From: Symbiodinium natans
Taxonomy: Eukaryota > Sar > Dinophyceae > Suessiales > Symbiodiniaceae
Direction of reading: 5' to 3'
Length of the DNA stretch: 64,000 nt
NCBI GenBank assembly: GCA_905221605.1
Contig: CAJNDS010002466.1
Coordinates: forward strand, 248,001-312,000
How positions within the stretch are numbered: position 1 is the first letter of the stretch; each line of letters opens with the position of its first letter. The notes beneath the pieces are model-generated. The model was not told the DNA's origin, did no database searches, and saw only the letters and a program-made list of their open reading frames with translations. Below, piece after piece: positions 43,340 to 55,100 of this stretch. The position numbers were made by a program, and so were the translations under genes.

Positions 43340-46300
43340 CCATCTAGCCCAGTTTCCCTCCGTGCTTGGACGTCTAGTCCAAGGACATCGATGCTTTGGA
43401 GCTGTACAGTGGCTCCTGTATGCTTGCCCAAACATTTCGCGACGAGGCTTAATCGAATGCAGTTGCACGACAGTGTGGGTTTGTGCCTCTGTGACATGTA
43501 CATGTCTGTGTGGGTTGCACCTTAGGCAGCAATGGGCACCGCGTGTCCCTTGCCCTTAAGCGCATGACTAGTACTGTCACAGGCAAGACAAAGCTCTTGT
43601 CAGCAGTGATCAGGTTTTGTCTGTTAAGGCAAACATTCGATATCAAGATCCGCGGTGCGCTAAACGACGTCCTCACCCCATTGGGGTTTTTGGCGGGACT
43701 TCGCGACACGTGTCGCGTCCGCGAAGGAGGATGTGTGTGGGCCGGCGTGCCCTGCAATACGTGCCTTGCAAGTTAATTGGACTTGCGTTTGCTGAGCAGG
43801 GTTGGCGGGGGAAGCTATTGAGTTGAAGCTCTCGCGAACCAGGTGGATATTTATGGCAAGCAGTGTGACGCGTCGATTCGACAAGGCCTATGGTGTTGCC
43901 GGTGATGTCAGTCGAAAATGCGTCCGCAGCGCAAACGTCATTGCCGCGCGTACAGCGATGTACATGATGTTAGCCATAGTCCTTGGAATCGATTTCATAG
44001 TCCCTTGCCGGCTATTTAGTAGTCATTTTGCTTGGTGACCAAGACGTTCAAACGCTAGGAAATTACAATGAACTTGCACCCGCTCCAGCAAGTTCAGGTC
44101 GAACAGCCTGGAAGCTCTCGACTGCAGTTTTTCCCCCCTTTCCTTCGATTGCGAAGCCTTGGTGTGCCGACGCATCTTGTGAAAACGTGCGGGCCTCATC
44201 TTTAATGATTGATGCGAAACCCTAAAGGTAAACCATGGTAAACCCTAAACCCGAAGATATACCCCCATAGGAGTTTAGGGATTTGGGATTCAAGCTGCGT
44301 TGCTGCCAGCGTTCCACCTGAACCGGTCAAACAAAGGGTTTTGGGGTTAGGGTTTAGGTTCAGGGTTGGTGGTTTTGGGGTTTGGCCTTGGGCCTGGGAA
44401 TGGTTTCTGTTCTATGAAACACAGATCTCCATAGTACAAGATCATCTCACATCGAGTTTGCTCTAAGTCTTTTGAACTACACAGCGCATTATTTGGTGTG
44501 TGTGCCCGAAACCTCAAGCTGGACCCTAAACCCTAATGACATCAGGTGGCTTGGCCTCTTCGGGCACTGGGCTTGCAAACACACATGGCTATTTGGGACA
44601 CCGACCCTGGCCGGCACTAGTACTGGTACTTGCGCAACACTAACTTGAAACCTGAACCCTAAACCCTAAACCTAAACCCTAATTAACCCTAAACCCTCCT
44701 AAACCCTAAACCCTCCTAAACCCTAAACCCTCCTAAACCCTAAACCCTCCTAAACCCTAAACCCTCCTAAACCCTAAACCCTCCTAAACCCTCCTAAACC
44801 CTAAACCCTAAACCCTAAACCCGAAACCCTAAACCCTAAACCCTAAACCCGAAACCCTAAACCCTAAACCCTAAGCCCTAAACCCTAAACCGCAAACCGG
44901 AACTGGACATTAATGGCTTTCGATTGAGAGCTGCTAGTTGAGGAAATACTTGCGACATTTGGAGAAGAAGATGACGCGGGCAGATCGCAAGAGACTGCAG
45001 AAAAGCAGCAAGGGGATGGTGAAGCGCAAGAAGGTGAACGGCGTCACTAAGGTGATTCTTTTTTGCAGTTTTATAATTATATGTAGCTGCAGCACGCTCA
45101 GCGATTTTCTCGTAATGGCAAGTGCACCCGTACATTCTCTTATACGAGGACTGGCGGGCCTCGTCTCAAAGACAGCGGTATCTATCCTTCGGTCTTCTGC
45201 AAGAAAGTTTTGGAGTTGTTCGAGCAAGACCAGACCTCCTGCTCTGTATTTTGGAATAATTATGGCCCAAATTACATTATGGCCACAGTCCTGATACCCC
45301 GCAGCTTGCAGCCCAGGGCAATCCCAATACAGCACCTGCAATAGAATTAGAACCCTTACATTATGCTACGCTGATGAAACAAGCAGTCCCCGTGTGTCTA
45401 GTGTGGCTCTGGCCTGATCATGAAGCCCAAACCCTTTCTCTAGATCTAGATCAGGTGCCCTGAAGCTCCAACCCACCAAGGCAGCCAATGTCAAACCGGG
45501 TCCACAGATCCATCTGGACGCGGCGCAGATTGAAGACGTGCAGATGGAAGATGAGGAGGCGCGAGCAGGCGGCCAGTTCTTCGCTTCCTGCCCATGCAAA
45601 ATTAGGCACTGAGGCGTTCTGATCGGGCTTTAGGGGGTTGAGGCCTAAGGGGGGTGCTTTAGGACATGTGGGGCCGGGGCTGAAGGGGGTTCTTTACAGG
45701 ACTTTTTTCTCAGGCTTTTGGCTTGGGTTTCGGGGGTTCCTTACTAGAAATTATCAGGACTCTGAGGACCTTTCAGGCTTCAGCGAAGGGGGTACCTCAG
45801 GACATTCCTGGTTTTGCGCTTGGGTTTCTTTTGTCTTACTAGTTGTCGGTTTCGGGCGGAGATGTGTTTTTTTGGGTTTTGGTTTTGCAGGTTGTTTAGG
45901 AGTTTTCCAGGGAGTCTTGGGATGCTCCCCTTAGACTAACAGTGCCTACTAGGGAGAAAAGTACCCCCCAAACTAATCTATTCAGGACTGTGCGTGTGAG
46001 TGGGAACATCCCAAGAGGCTTTGGGCAGGCTGAGGTTCTCCTCCACTGTCTCAAGCGTTTTCTTTTCTCCGAACCCAAGGGCTTTGCTTGGGGTTGTAAA
46101 CCCTAGAGCCTGCAGCGTATAGACCCTAAACCCTACACCCTAAACCCTAAACCCGAAACCCGAAACCCTGAAGCAAACACATTGGTAAGGGTCCCGGTTC
46201 TTATATTAATAAGGAGGGTTCCGGTTTAGGGGATATATATATATATATATGAGGGTTCCGGTTTAGGGGGCCCAAACAGCGTCTTAGAGGCCGGTTTCGA

Positions 46301-47031
46301 TGAGTGTTGGACTACGGGGGTCCAAACCGGGAATGTCTTAGTGCCGGTTTGCGGGGTCCAACCCGGGAATGACTTAGTACGGGGGGTGTGAGAAGTTTGC
46401 TTTCGGGTTCCCGGTTTCAGGGTTCCAAACCGGGAATGTGTCAGACCCGGTGTGGAAAGCCGCCTGCCTAAACCCTATAAACCCAACAAACCCTATAAAC
46501 CCTATAAACCCTATAAACCCTATAAACCCTCCTGTCCCCCCCCCCCCTATAAACCCTATAAACCCAAAAAACCCTATAAACCCTATAAACCCTATAAACC
46601 CTATAAACCCTATAAAGCCTATAAACCCTATAAACCCTATAAAGCCTATAAAGCCTACAAACCCTAAACCATAAACCCTAAACCTACCCGAGGGGTGTAG
46701 GGCTTGGAGTTGGGGGACCCTCCACCACGAGAGAAAACAGCCTGGCCTACGCAACTCAACCCTCCACACCGAAGGCGCTCCGCATCACCCACACCTCCCT
46801 CTGCTTCGCCCCTTCGCCCCAAGCCCTAAGCCCTAAAAATCCTAAGCCCTAAACCCTAAACTGGCCTAAACCCTAAGCTAAAAGCCTGCCGAGGACTGGT
46901 ATGATGCTGCGGACATGCAATCACTTGACGACTTTCTTGCAGATGAAGCGAAGGAAGGGAGATACGTCCCGCAGATGTTTTCGCTAGGATGGATGCTTGA
47001 ACAAGGCCGACAGGCCATGGAGCTACGCTAG
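37026..47031 (+). CDS. Gene A: long multi-exon gene, unknown dinoflagellate family
   Basis: Exons with splice support: 37,026-37,166 (TDEIDEVEYDAAWDCS); 37,416-37,500 (HRRVMQKLLLEATS); 37,576-37,632, 37,795-37,851, 37,987-38,049 and 38,135 onward, all phase 0 (FLNSYLTVHPDRLPRIRK, GRTILDLPAGGQGVDSTEM, LERHYHFYAEYFATFGSD, EVLIMLAKRYAIWETKTKKK); 39,774-39,841, 39,962-40,032 and 40,511-40,670, in phase; 41,022-41,156 and 41,240-41,590, in phase; 41,684-41,749 and 41,906-42,040 (GWAQELVLKDNQIPIPEGFA); 44,931-45,033; 45,093-45,287 (FSYTRTGGPRLKDSGIYPSV); 45,444-45,610; and 46,891-47,031, ending MFSLGWMLEQGRQAMELR and TAG. It could be two genes, as a stop at 38,841 is possible. I know of no name for the family. 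Confidence 0.55.
39564..39764 (+). repeat. Variant array (GGGTTCA)n switching to (GGGTTTA)n
   Basis: About nineteen GGGTTCA units change abruptly at about 39,699 to about nine standard GGGTTTA units. The clean boundary shows homogenisation of a single-base variant. A gene A exon follows at 39,774. Confidence 0.9.
41380..41560 (+). repeat. Coding minisatellite, 24-base unit (AENQAANA)
   Basis: Within the exon at 41,240-41,590 of gene A, a 24-base unit encodes AENQAANA about five times, with degenerate copies on each side. It follows a Lys/Ala-rich stretch (KAKAKAKGKAAAS). Probably a flexible, disordered linker. Confidence 0.85.
42100..43960 (+). CDS. Three degenerate related exons of gene A
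   Basis: Plus-strand islands at 42,129-42,293, 43,545-43,740 and 43,800-43,960 share a short motif: KLSRTRRMTSTVT, LALKRMTSTVT and ELKLSRTRWIFMASSVT. The first ends at GGATG|GTAATC after VGFSLGALPDG. The resemblance is also visible in the DNA. Frame choice is uncertain because other frames are open. An internal repeat or duplicated exon of an unknown domain is the simplest reading. Confidence 0.35.
43292..43334 (+). repeat. (CT)n microsatellite
   Basis: About twenty CT units in an intron of gene A, a polypyrimidine tract on the coding strand. Confidence 0.95.
44690..44800 (-). repeat. Higher-order telomeric repeat, 17-base unit
   Basis: Six tandem copies of CCTAAACCCTAAACCCT, two telomeric units plus three bases, inside a longer CCCTAAA array in gene A. 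It indicates amplification of a dimer-plus-linker. Confidence 0.85.
45919..46013. mobile_element. Foldback element, 'ACTARCAGTCC' family, best copy
   Basis: TGGGATGCTCCCC...ACTAACAGTGCCT on the left pairs with AGGACTGTGCG...GGGAACATCCCA on the right; 95 bp. Located in the last intron of gene A. Related to 22,087-22,150 and to two copies near 31.3-31.6 kb. Confidence 0.7.
46468..46676 (-). repeat. Variant telomere-like satellite (TATAAACCC)n
   Basis: About twenty copies of a 9-base CCCTATAAA-type unit, the telomeric unit with an inserted TA, interrupted by a C-run near 46,537. Long NPI/KPY and GFI frames across it are repeat translations. Confidence 0.9.
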
Positions 47032-48034
47032 GATGCCACTCCTTCTGGGCGGCCGCAGCTTTATTGTGTTCACATACATATATACATATACAACATATTA
47101 GGCTTCAGGCTTGTATGCAATTAGAAGGGAATTCCGGATCCTAGACAAGGTCATGAAACGGGTTCCTGGGGCGGTGGGTAATCCAGAGGGTTGAGGGTTT
47201 TGCCTTCTAAAACCCTTCGCCAAACCCTACACCCAAAACCCCAAACCCTAGCTACACCCCAGACCCTAAACCCTAAGCCTTAAGCCCTAAGCCCTAACCC
47301 GGACCCCTAAACCCTGCACCCTACACCCTTAGAACTTGTGGTCAGATGAACCTCAAGAATTTCAAAGAGTTCGGCTGCATTGCTGCGCCTGCAAGGATCT
47401 ATGCGACTTTTAGTTTCGACACTGCACCATATGGGTGTGTGTGTGCCGGGAAAGCAGGTGGTCGTTTCACCTAAGACTGCTGCTAGCCTCGGCCTGGACA
47501 CATGTACATGTGCATCAACAGCGCAGTGCCCCAAAGCACGTGTGCGTCTTATAGCGGGGGGAAGGGGGGGGGGGGGGGGCGGTCGATGTTTAAGAGTTGA
47601 TGTTCTCGGGTGTCGGGTTGCCTGATTACTTGCATAGGGAGAGAGCATATGTCAGGTTTTGGCCCTTGAAAAGGAAACCTTAAGTGTATTTGTTGTCGAC
47701 TCGTTGCTCAGCAAACAAAGATAACTTATGCACTTTAGTTTTCGTGCCTAAAACGCATCATTTCTCCACCGGTACCTTTACCGCAGTCATTCGTCGGGGA
47801 ATTTGTCAATTCTTGACTCGCGAACTGAGGCACTGGGGGGGCCCAGGCAGGTGATTTGCCTTCCGTGATTTGCTTGTGTTTCCTTTTAGAGAGACCCCGC
47901 CGACCGTGATTTCCCGTGATTTCCCGTGATCCGGGGCTGCGGGCTCTCCTTGCCTTTCGACGTTGGCATTTTTTAGGCGTTTCTGGCTAATTTTAACCCC
48001 TCGAATAGCTGCAGCCGAGCCTCGTGTGTGGACC
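47032..48034 (+). promoter_or_regulatory. Intergenic spacer between genes A and B
   Basis: Contains CCCTAAA-derived sequence (47,205-47,330), a G-run (47,556-47,578) and a triple CCGTGATTTCC repeat at about 47,903-47,930. A plus-strand frame at about 47,357 (NLKNFKEFGCIAAPARIYAT) may be an extra exon. The promoter or trans-splice acceptor of gene B should lie in the last few hundred bases. No core motif is identified. Confidence 0.35.
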
Positions 48035-49127
48035 ATGGCAGAGCCGAAGACAACCGTGAGTGATGAAGACGTGTCCCAGGCAGAGTTTCCTTGGAATACG
48101 CAGGTCGACCCTTCCTAGTTGCAGGTGTTTGCCCTAAAGGGCCCTAGACCCGAAACCCGAAACCCTAAACCCTACGCCCTAAACCCTAAACCCTACACCC
48201 TGAACCCTAAGCCCTAAGCCCTAAACCCTAAACCCTACCTTTTTTTCGCCCCTAAAGACGAGCCTGACATTGGCTCGTGTTTTTTTCTCGTAGATAGGGC
48301 CTCGGGCAGGTAATGGCACAAGCCTGGGCTGTGGCGGAGAGGCGGAAGGCTGCTGCCAAGGCTTTGCTGGTAGCGTCACACGGGCAAGCTTCTGTCGACA
48401 GTGATGCCAAGAGACTTCGAAGCCCAGCTGTTAGTCTCGCGACCCCCTCTACCAAAACACCGGACGCCAAGCAGTTCAAGCCCAACCCAGCGGCTACACC
48501 CAAGAAACTCTTCGATGAAGTGGAGAGCACTCCTGCAAAGACCCCGTGCATTCTATCTGCAAATGGCTACGGGTGAGGCCTAAACCCTCAACCCTGAACC
48601 TGGTAAATCTTAAGTCCCAGGTCAGCCTGGAAATCAAGGGGTGCAGCGGGTGGGAAGTGCTATGTCCTTGGCTGACACGGAAGAGCTGGTCAGCCCAGAT
48701 GATGTGCGAATGGCTTCTTTATCTGCCGATGAAGAAATACTGGGACTTTCAAACAGCTTTCACCCTAAACCCTAAACCCTAAACCCTAAACCCTAAACCC
48801 TAAACCCTAAACCCTAAACCCTAAACCCTAAACCCTAAACCCTAAACCCTAAAAAACACACACGCACACACGCACACACACACACACACACAGAGAGACA
48901 CACACACACACACACACACAAGACACCACACACAAACACACGACACACACGCGCACACACACACACAGAAAGACACACACACAACAGAGACACACAACCA
49001 CACACACCACACACACACACACAGAGACCACACCACACACACAGCGACACACACACGCGCACGCACGCAACGCCGCAAAGAAAATACACACACACAACCC
49101 ACACACACCACACCACAAGCCACCACA

Positions 49128-49161
<34 letters not shown>

Positions 49162-49792
49162 ACAACACACACACACACTCAAACGCACACGTCACCGACG
49201 CACCCCCACCACGCTTACTGAAGGCCAAAAGGCCTGATCACGCACACGCCACTCACACCGCACACTCACCGCACACGCACCACGCCAACGCACCACGCAC
49301 GACCACACGCACCCGCACCCGCAACACGCACACGCCCACGCACACAAAACGCACTACGCACACGAGCCACGCACACGGACACGCACACACGCACCGCACA
49401 CGCACGACGCACACGCACACCCACACAGCACAACGCACACGCAACACTCACCGCACACGCACACGCACACGCCCAACACGCACACCACACCAACCCTCAC
49501 ACGCACACGCACTACGCATCACGCACACGCACAACTCACAACCTCACGACTCCACGCACAACTGACAACTCACAAGACGCACAACGCACACCACTCCACA
49601 CCGCACACACGTTACAGAATTACTGCACACTCCCACTCACGGGTAACACGGGTAACGCACCACCCTAACACGCACACGCACACGCGCTCACACACACACA
49701 TCACACACACAACCACACACAATAGTACAAAACACACACACACACACCCCACACACACACACACTGTCGCGCCTGGCGCACACGCACACGCA

Positions 49793-49845
<53 letters not shown>

Positions 49846-52069
49846 AAACACACACCCAAACACACACCCACCCACACACACACACATACACACACATACA
49901 CGTGTACCAAGGCCCGCAATCTTCTCGATCGTGGTGCCAGTGATATCACGACAACCTCAAACGCGGATAGCAGTGAGGATGCTAAGTCCATCCCTCATGA
50001 TGATATCTTGGATGAAATCAACTCAGATCTTGCAAAGCTCAACGTGCGGCTGGCGTTTGAGCAGGACGACCCCGTATCACACGCATATCCTGACGACTTG
50101 TTAAACGTCCGAAGCTTGTCTGCGCCCTGATCATGAAGGACGACCAAACAACACAGCAGCCACCGTCGACGCAGGACTCGGTTTAGGGTTTGGGTCTAGG
50201 GTTTCGGTTTAAGGTTTTGGCTCAGGGTTTTGGTTGTATGTAGGCTTTAGTTTAGGGTTTGGGTTTAGGGTTTACGGATTAGGGTTTTGGGTTGAGGGTT
50301 TAGGGTTCATTAAATGCAGGGTTTAGGGACCAAACCCAATCCTCTCCATTTCAACTTGTCTACGTCTAGGAGACACTGGCCGACACTGCCCCGCAAAAGG
50401 TTGACGAGATGGAAAGCAAGGAGACATTGGCCGACACTGCCCCGCAGCAGCTACAGGAGAAGGAAAGAAAGGATGGGGGATGTGAGCACGGCCACGAGGT
50501 CAAAGCAGGGTCTTTGGAGGTCCCGGCAGTCCCAGCGCCCGCAATCCCTCAACCAAATGCCGCCCAGCTGCTGGCAGAGCAGCTGCGGGCACTCGCAGCC
50601 AGAGTGAGCAGCGCGGGACCTGAGGCCATTGGGGCCAATGTTCAACAGGCCTTGCTTCGGCCGAGCACCCTGGACTTTGAGCAACTGTTCCGAGCCCTCG
50701 AGCTCACTACTCCAACCCCTGAACCTGCGCCTGCAGCATCCATGCCACCCCCGCCAGTTCCTCTGCATAAGCTTAACAGCCAAGCAAGTCAGGAACCGCT
50801 GCTGGGTCCAGCCCATGCTATTGCAGCCCAGGCACCGAACCAAGCCTGGTTCCAATCCCCTTGGCCCAGTCCGCGCGACACGCAGGAGTCACTGTGCGAG
50901 TCGCCTTGGCCAAGCCCGCGAGGGATGCAGGAGATGTGGTGTTTCAGGGTCGATGTTCGGGTCAAGCCTACCCTAAACCCCTAAACCCTGATATATCGTT
51001 AATAGAAATATATATATATATATACACACAGAGTATCGTATATGTATGATATATGGGATACATAACAGATGGTGCATAGATGGTGTATACTGATTATATG
51101 TGTATATATATATATAACATAGTATAGTATAATATATAGATATTATATATAATACCTTTAGATTATATTGTGTGTGTGGGGGGGTTAGTGTTTGCCCTTT
51201 GCCATGGTGTCAGGACGCCCAGCCCGCTGGCTCCGAATGCTCCGAAGCGGAGACAGCAGCCTCGCAAGAAGCAATTCCAGCACAGGCCCAATATTTCCAA
51301 GGAGTTGAAGCAGCGCCCCCTGTGTCCCCAGGCCCAGCTCAGCCAACAGTTCCAGCGCCTGCCTCTGCCATTCAGGTTCCTGCGATAGAGGCCCCCAAGC
51401 AAGGAGTTCCTGCGCCAGCTACGACACAGGTTTCCGCGACCGCTGCCCTGCAGGTTCCCACGGCAGAGGCAGCCAAGAAGGAAGGAGTTCCAGCGCCCAC
51501 AGCCCTGCAAGTTACCGCGACAGAGGCAGCCAAAAAGGAAGGAGTTACAGCGCCCGCAGCCCTGCAAGTTCCCACGACAGAGCCAGCCAAGAAGGAAGGA
51601 GTTCCAGCGCCCGCAGCCCTGCAAGTTCCCACGACAGAGGCAGCCAAGAAGGAAGGAGTTCCACCGCCCGCAGCCACGCAGCCTCCCACAGCCCCCACTC
51701 ATCAAGGAGTTCCAGTGCCATCTACCATGCAGGCTCCCGCCAATGATCAACTGCAAGCAGTGCTTCCAGCAGCCCAGCAGGCGCCAGTGCCAATGCAGGT
51801 CGACGCATCTCACCCGCCAGCCACACCAACCCCAGGTGGGGACCGGACAGCTACCGTGCACATGACGGAGCAGGAGATTCAGGACCCGATAAGTACATTC
51901 TAGTTCTTTTTTCGTGTGTATCTAGGTATATATCTATATCTATATCTATATCTATATCTATATCTACATATATATATATATATATATATATTTATTTATT
52001 TATTTATTTATTTCTATTTTTATTATTTCTATTTCTATTTCTATTTCTATATCTGCCGTTTAAGATATG

Positions 52070-52106
<37 letters not shown>

Positions 52107-55100
52107 ATTGTATGTGTCGAGATAAGAATACACCATGATGTACAATGCCTGCTGACCCCATACAAATCCTAGGCTCGAAGCCCCTTTGCATCCAGGGTCA
52201 AGACCCTTTACATCCCCAAGCCCCACAGGCTGACCCGCAGAAACCCTCAACCCTAATCCCTAAACCCTTGTAGCAACCCTAACCCTCGACACAGTATGCT
52301 TCGAGACGTACGGTCTACATGCGGTTCAGCCGATCCTTCGACAGCTCCCTGCCTAGTTCGTCTTTACCGGCCCATGTACAATCTACATGTAATTTACTAC
52401 CTTATGATCATGAATAATTGCTGTCAGGTGCCCAGTGTCCGCCATCTGTCCTTGCGGAGTGGCGGAAAGCGCACGAGGGCAAGAAGGGCGATTTGGTCTT
52501 CATGATAATTCTTGTCGTTTGTTAGACATTCCAATTTCTGATTTCAACGTTGTGACCCGTGCTAAGACAGCAAAAAGATCGCAGCGCTGTTCCGAGAGTA
52601 CGTTCTCTCCGGCGAAGCATGGGGCTCCTCGAGAATAGTCGCTCTTTCCAAGCTCTCGAAGCTCATCCAGGAGGAAGGCGTGTGGGTCTGGGCCGACGCG
52701 AAGGCAGGGAAAGAATTAATATTCCCTGGGGTTGATTGGGGCTGCATGTAAGTGTAATACCTACTTTGGGCTATTCAGGGATTGTTTGCTGGGTTCTGGA
52801 AAGCGTGGAGGCTTCAAGAGTGAGCTTTCGAGGGCCGATCTGCACCGTTAACATCCTCTGGAGGCCATCGTGCAAAAATACGGGGATGCCAAGGCCAAGG
52901 AGTTGGTGGCGGAAAAGGACTGGCATTCTACATGCAATATGTAAACCTGTATAACGTGTCTAAACCCTTGTCGTATAGGGTTTAGGGTTTAGGGTTTAGG
53001 GTTTTCGGGTTTTAGGGTTTAGGGTTTAGGGTTTAGGCTTTAGGGTTTAGGGTGTAGGGTTTAGGGTTTCCCCTAAACCTTAAGCCCCAGACCCTAAAAC
53101 GTAAGGCTTTAACAGCTAAGCTCTAAACTGAAAACCCCAGATCTTAAAACAATTAAACCCATACTGTAGTTTAGGGTTGGTTCAGGCTTCAGGCCCAGGG
53201 TTCAGGGTTGAGGAATTTAGGGTTTAGGGTTTAGGATTTAGGGTTTCGGGTTTTGCGAGGAAAAGGACAGCGCCTTGTGGCGCTCTCACCCAGACTTTCC
53301 TGGTGACGAGGCCCACCCAGCTGCCAACATGGTTGTGGAGAGCGGTGGCTGTTGCAGCGAGATAACCCACAAAATTGCCAAGGCAGGATGCAGCGGTAAG
53401 TTTCGCCAAAACGTGGCCAGGGACATACAAAGGGCCTTGCAACTTCCCTTGGAGCCTTAGTGATGTTGTGATTGTACCGGTTTAGGGCTTAGGCTTTTGG
53501 GTTTCAGCTTTAGGGTTTGGGGTTTAGCTATTTATGGGCTTTAGGGTTTAGGGTGCCGGACTCACAGTACTAGCAGTCCTGAACTCAAAAGGTTTAGGGT
53601 TTAGGGTGATGCGTACTAGTACCAAGGATATTCATTGGTGCAAGATTCCTGTCAAAAGCGAAGACGACCGAAAAAACTGAGACCGAGATGTGGAGCCCAT
53701 TTCTGATGCCTCATGAAGTCTTCCAGTTTCTGTATGCAACTTGGACCCTAATCTAATTCGGACGCCCACTGTAAACAGACTTCATGAACAAAATAGATTC
53801 AAGGGTACGGGGAATTACTAAGGACAACGATCTGATTCGGGTGCCTGCTGCCGATCTCCGCGAGTACTGGCGCCGCATGTCGCAGGGCCAAGGCCGCACA
53901 CCACCTGGTGCATCCGAGCAGATGCTGCCGCTCGGTTTGTACGGAGACGATGCTAGATTTACCAAGTCGGGCGACAAGGTGGTGATGGTGTCGATGAATG
54001 TATTGCTGCACGACATACAGAAAGGTGAGCTGAAGAGATATGTCATTTGGACATTACGTGAGTATCTATCTCTTGGCACACGATCCGTCTTTCCTGTCTG
54101 CCGAGTGCTGGCATGGAGCTTCAACGCAACTCTCCCGCATATACCCTAAACCCTGAACCCTAAACCCTAATCTCACAGGTGCTCCAACCCCAAAAACCCT
54201 AAACCCAATAAACCCGCGACCCGCTGAGATAGAGCACAAGTGTTTCTCGATTTCACTACAATTAGGTGCTCTATTACGGGGTTCACCCTGCGGCTGACGT
54301 CGATGGCAACCCATTACCTGGTGCTTCCCAACAGCTTGCTGGCACCCCTGTTGCAGGACGGGCCTCCGAGAGTAAACCAGCAGCTGACGCCATGGCAGGG
54401 GGTTTTGGTGGTCTAGCTGGCGGGTTAACGTTTGTCCTTTGCATATATTTCTGGTTTGGGGCGAGGTTTCGGGAGTATAGTGTTATTAAGCCCGTATCGA
54501 GGATCCACCAAAGCCGTGCTGGCCGAGTATAGGGGCGATTGGAAGTTCATAGTTGAGTTCTTCAACATCGTATGTTACTGGAAGAAGAACAGTGTCTGCC
54601 ACGTGTGCGAGGCGAAGAGTACTGGTGCGCAAGCGTGGCCTGGTACGGTTCAGCAATAGCGGATTTCAGTACGTTTTTATTAGGGTTTTCTTGGAGATTC
54701 ATGGTAGACCCAATACTAACTGCACTTCATATTTGGGCAGTTACAAGGGGGCTGAATATAATATATATGAGTACAGTTTTAGGGTTTGGGGCCTTAAGGG
54801 TTTAGGGTTTAGGGTTCAGGGTTTAGGGCTTAGGGCCTAGGGTTTAGGGTTTCGGCCTAGGTTTATAGGGTTTAGGGTTGAGGGTTAGGGTTTAAAGCCC
54901 CTAAACCCTAAAAACCCTAAACCCGAGCCCCAAATTAATTGTACGGATTCCGTGTCGCGTCGTGTTTCATGCTCAGGTGGGACGCGGATCTCACCAGAGA
55001 GTTCGTGCGGCGGACTGACCCAAATGTTCTAGTTGAGGCTATGTCTGCTTTAAATCCGATCGTCACCACGATCGGGTTCTCCCCGCAACAAATACAGCCT

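Noticed and set aside
46374-46769. Open frames encoding GFI/NPI/KPY repeats
   Set aside because: Translations of the TATAAACCC satellite on both strands.
48835-49991. Several Val/Cys-rich minus-strand frames
   Set aside because: Translations of the (CA)n tract; stop-free only because of the repeat.
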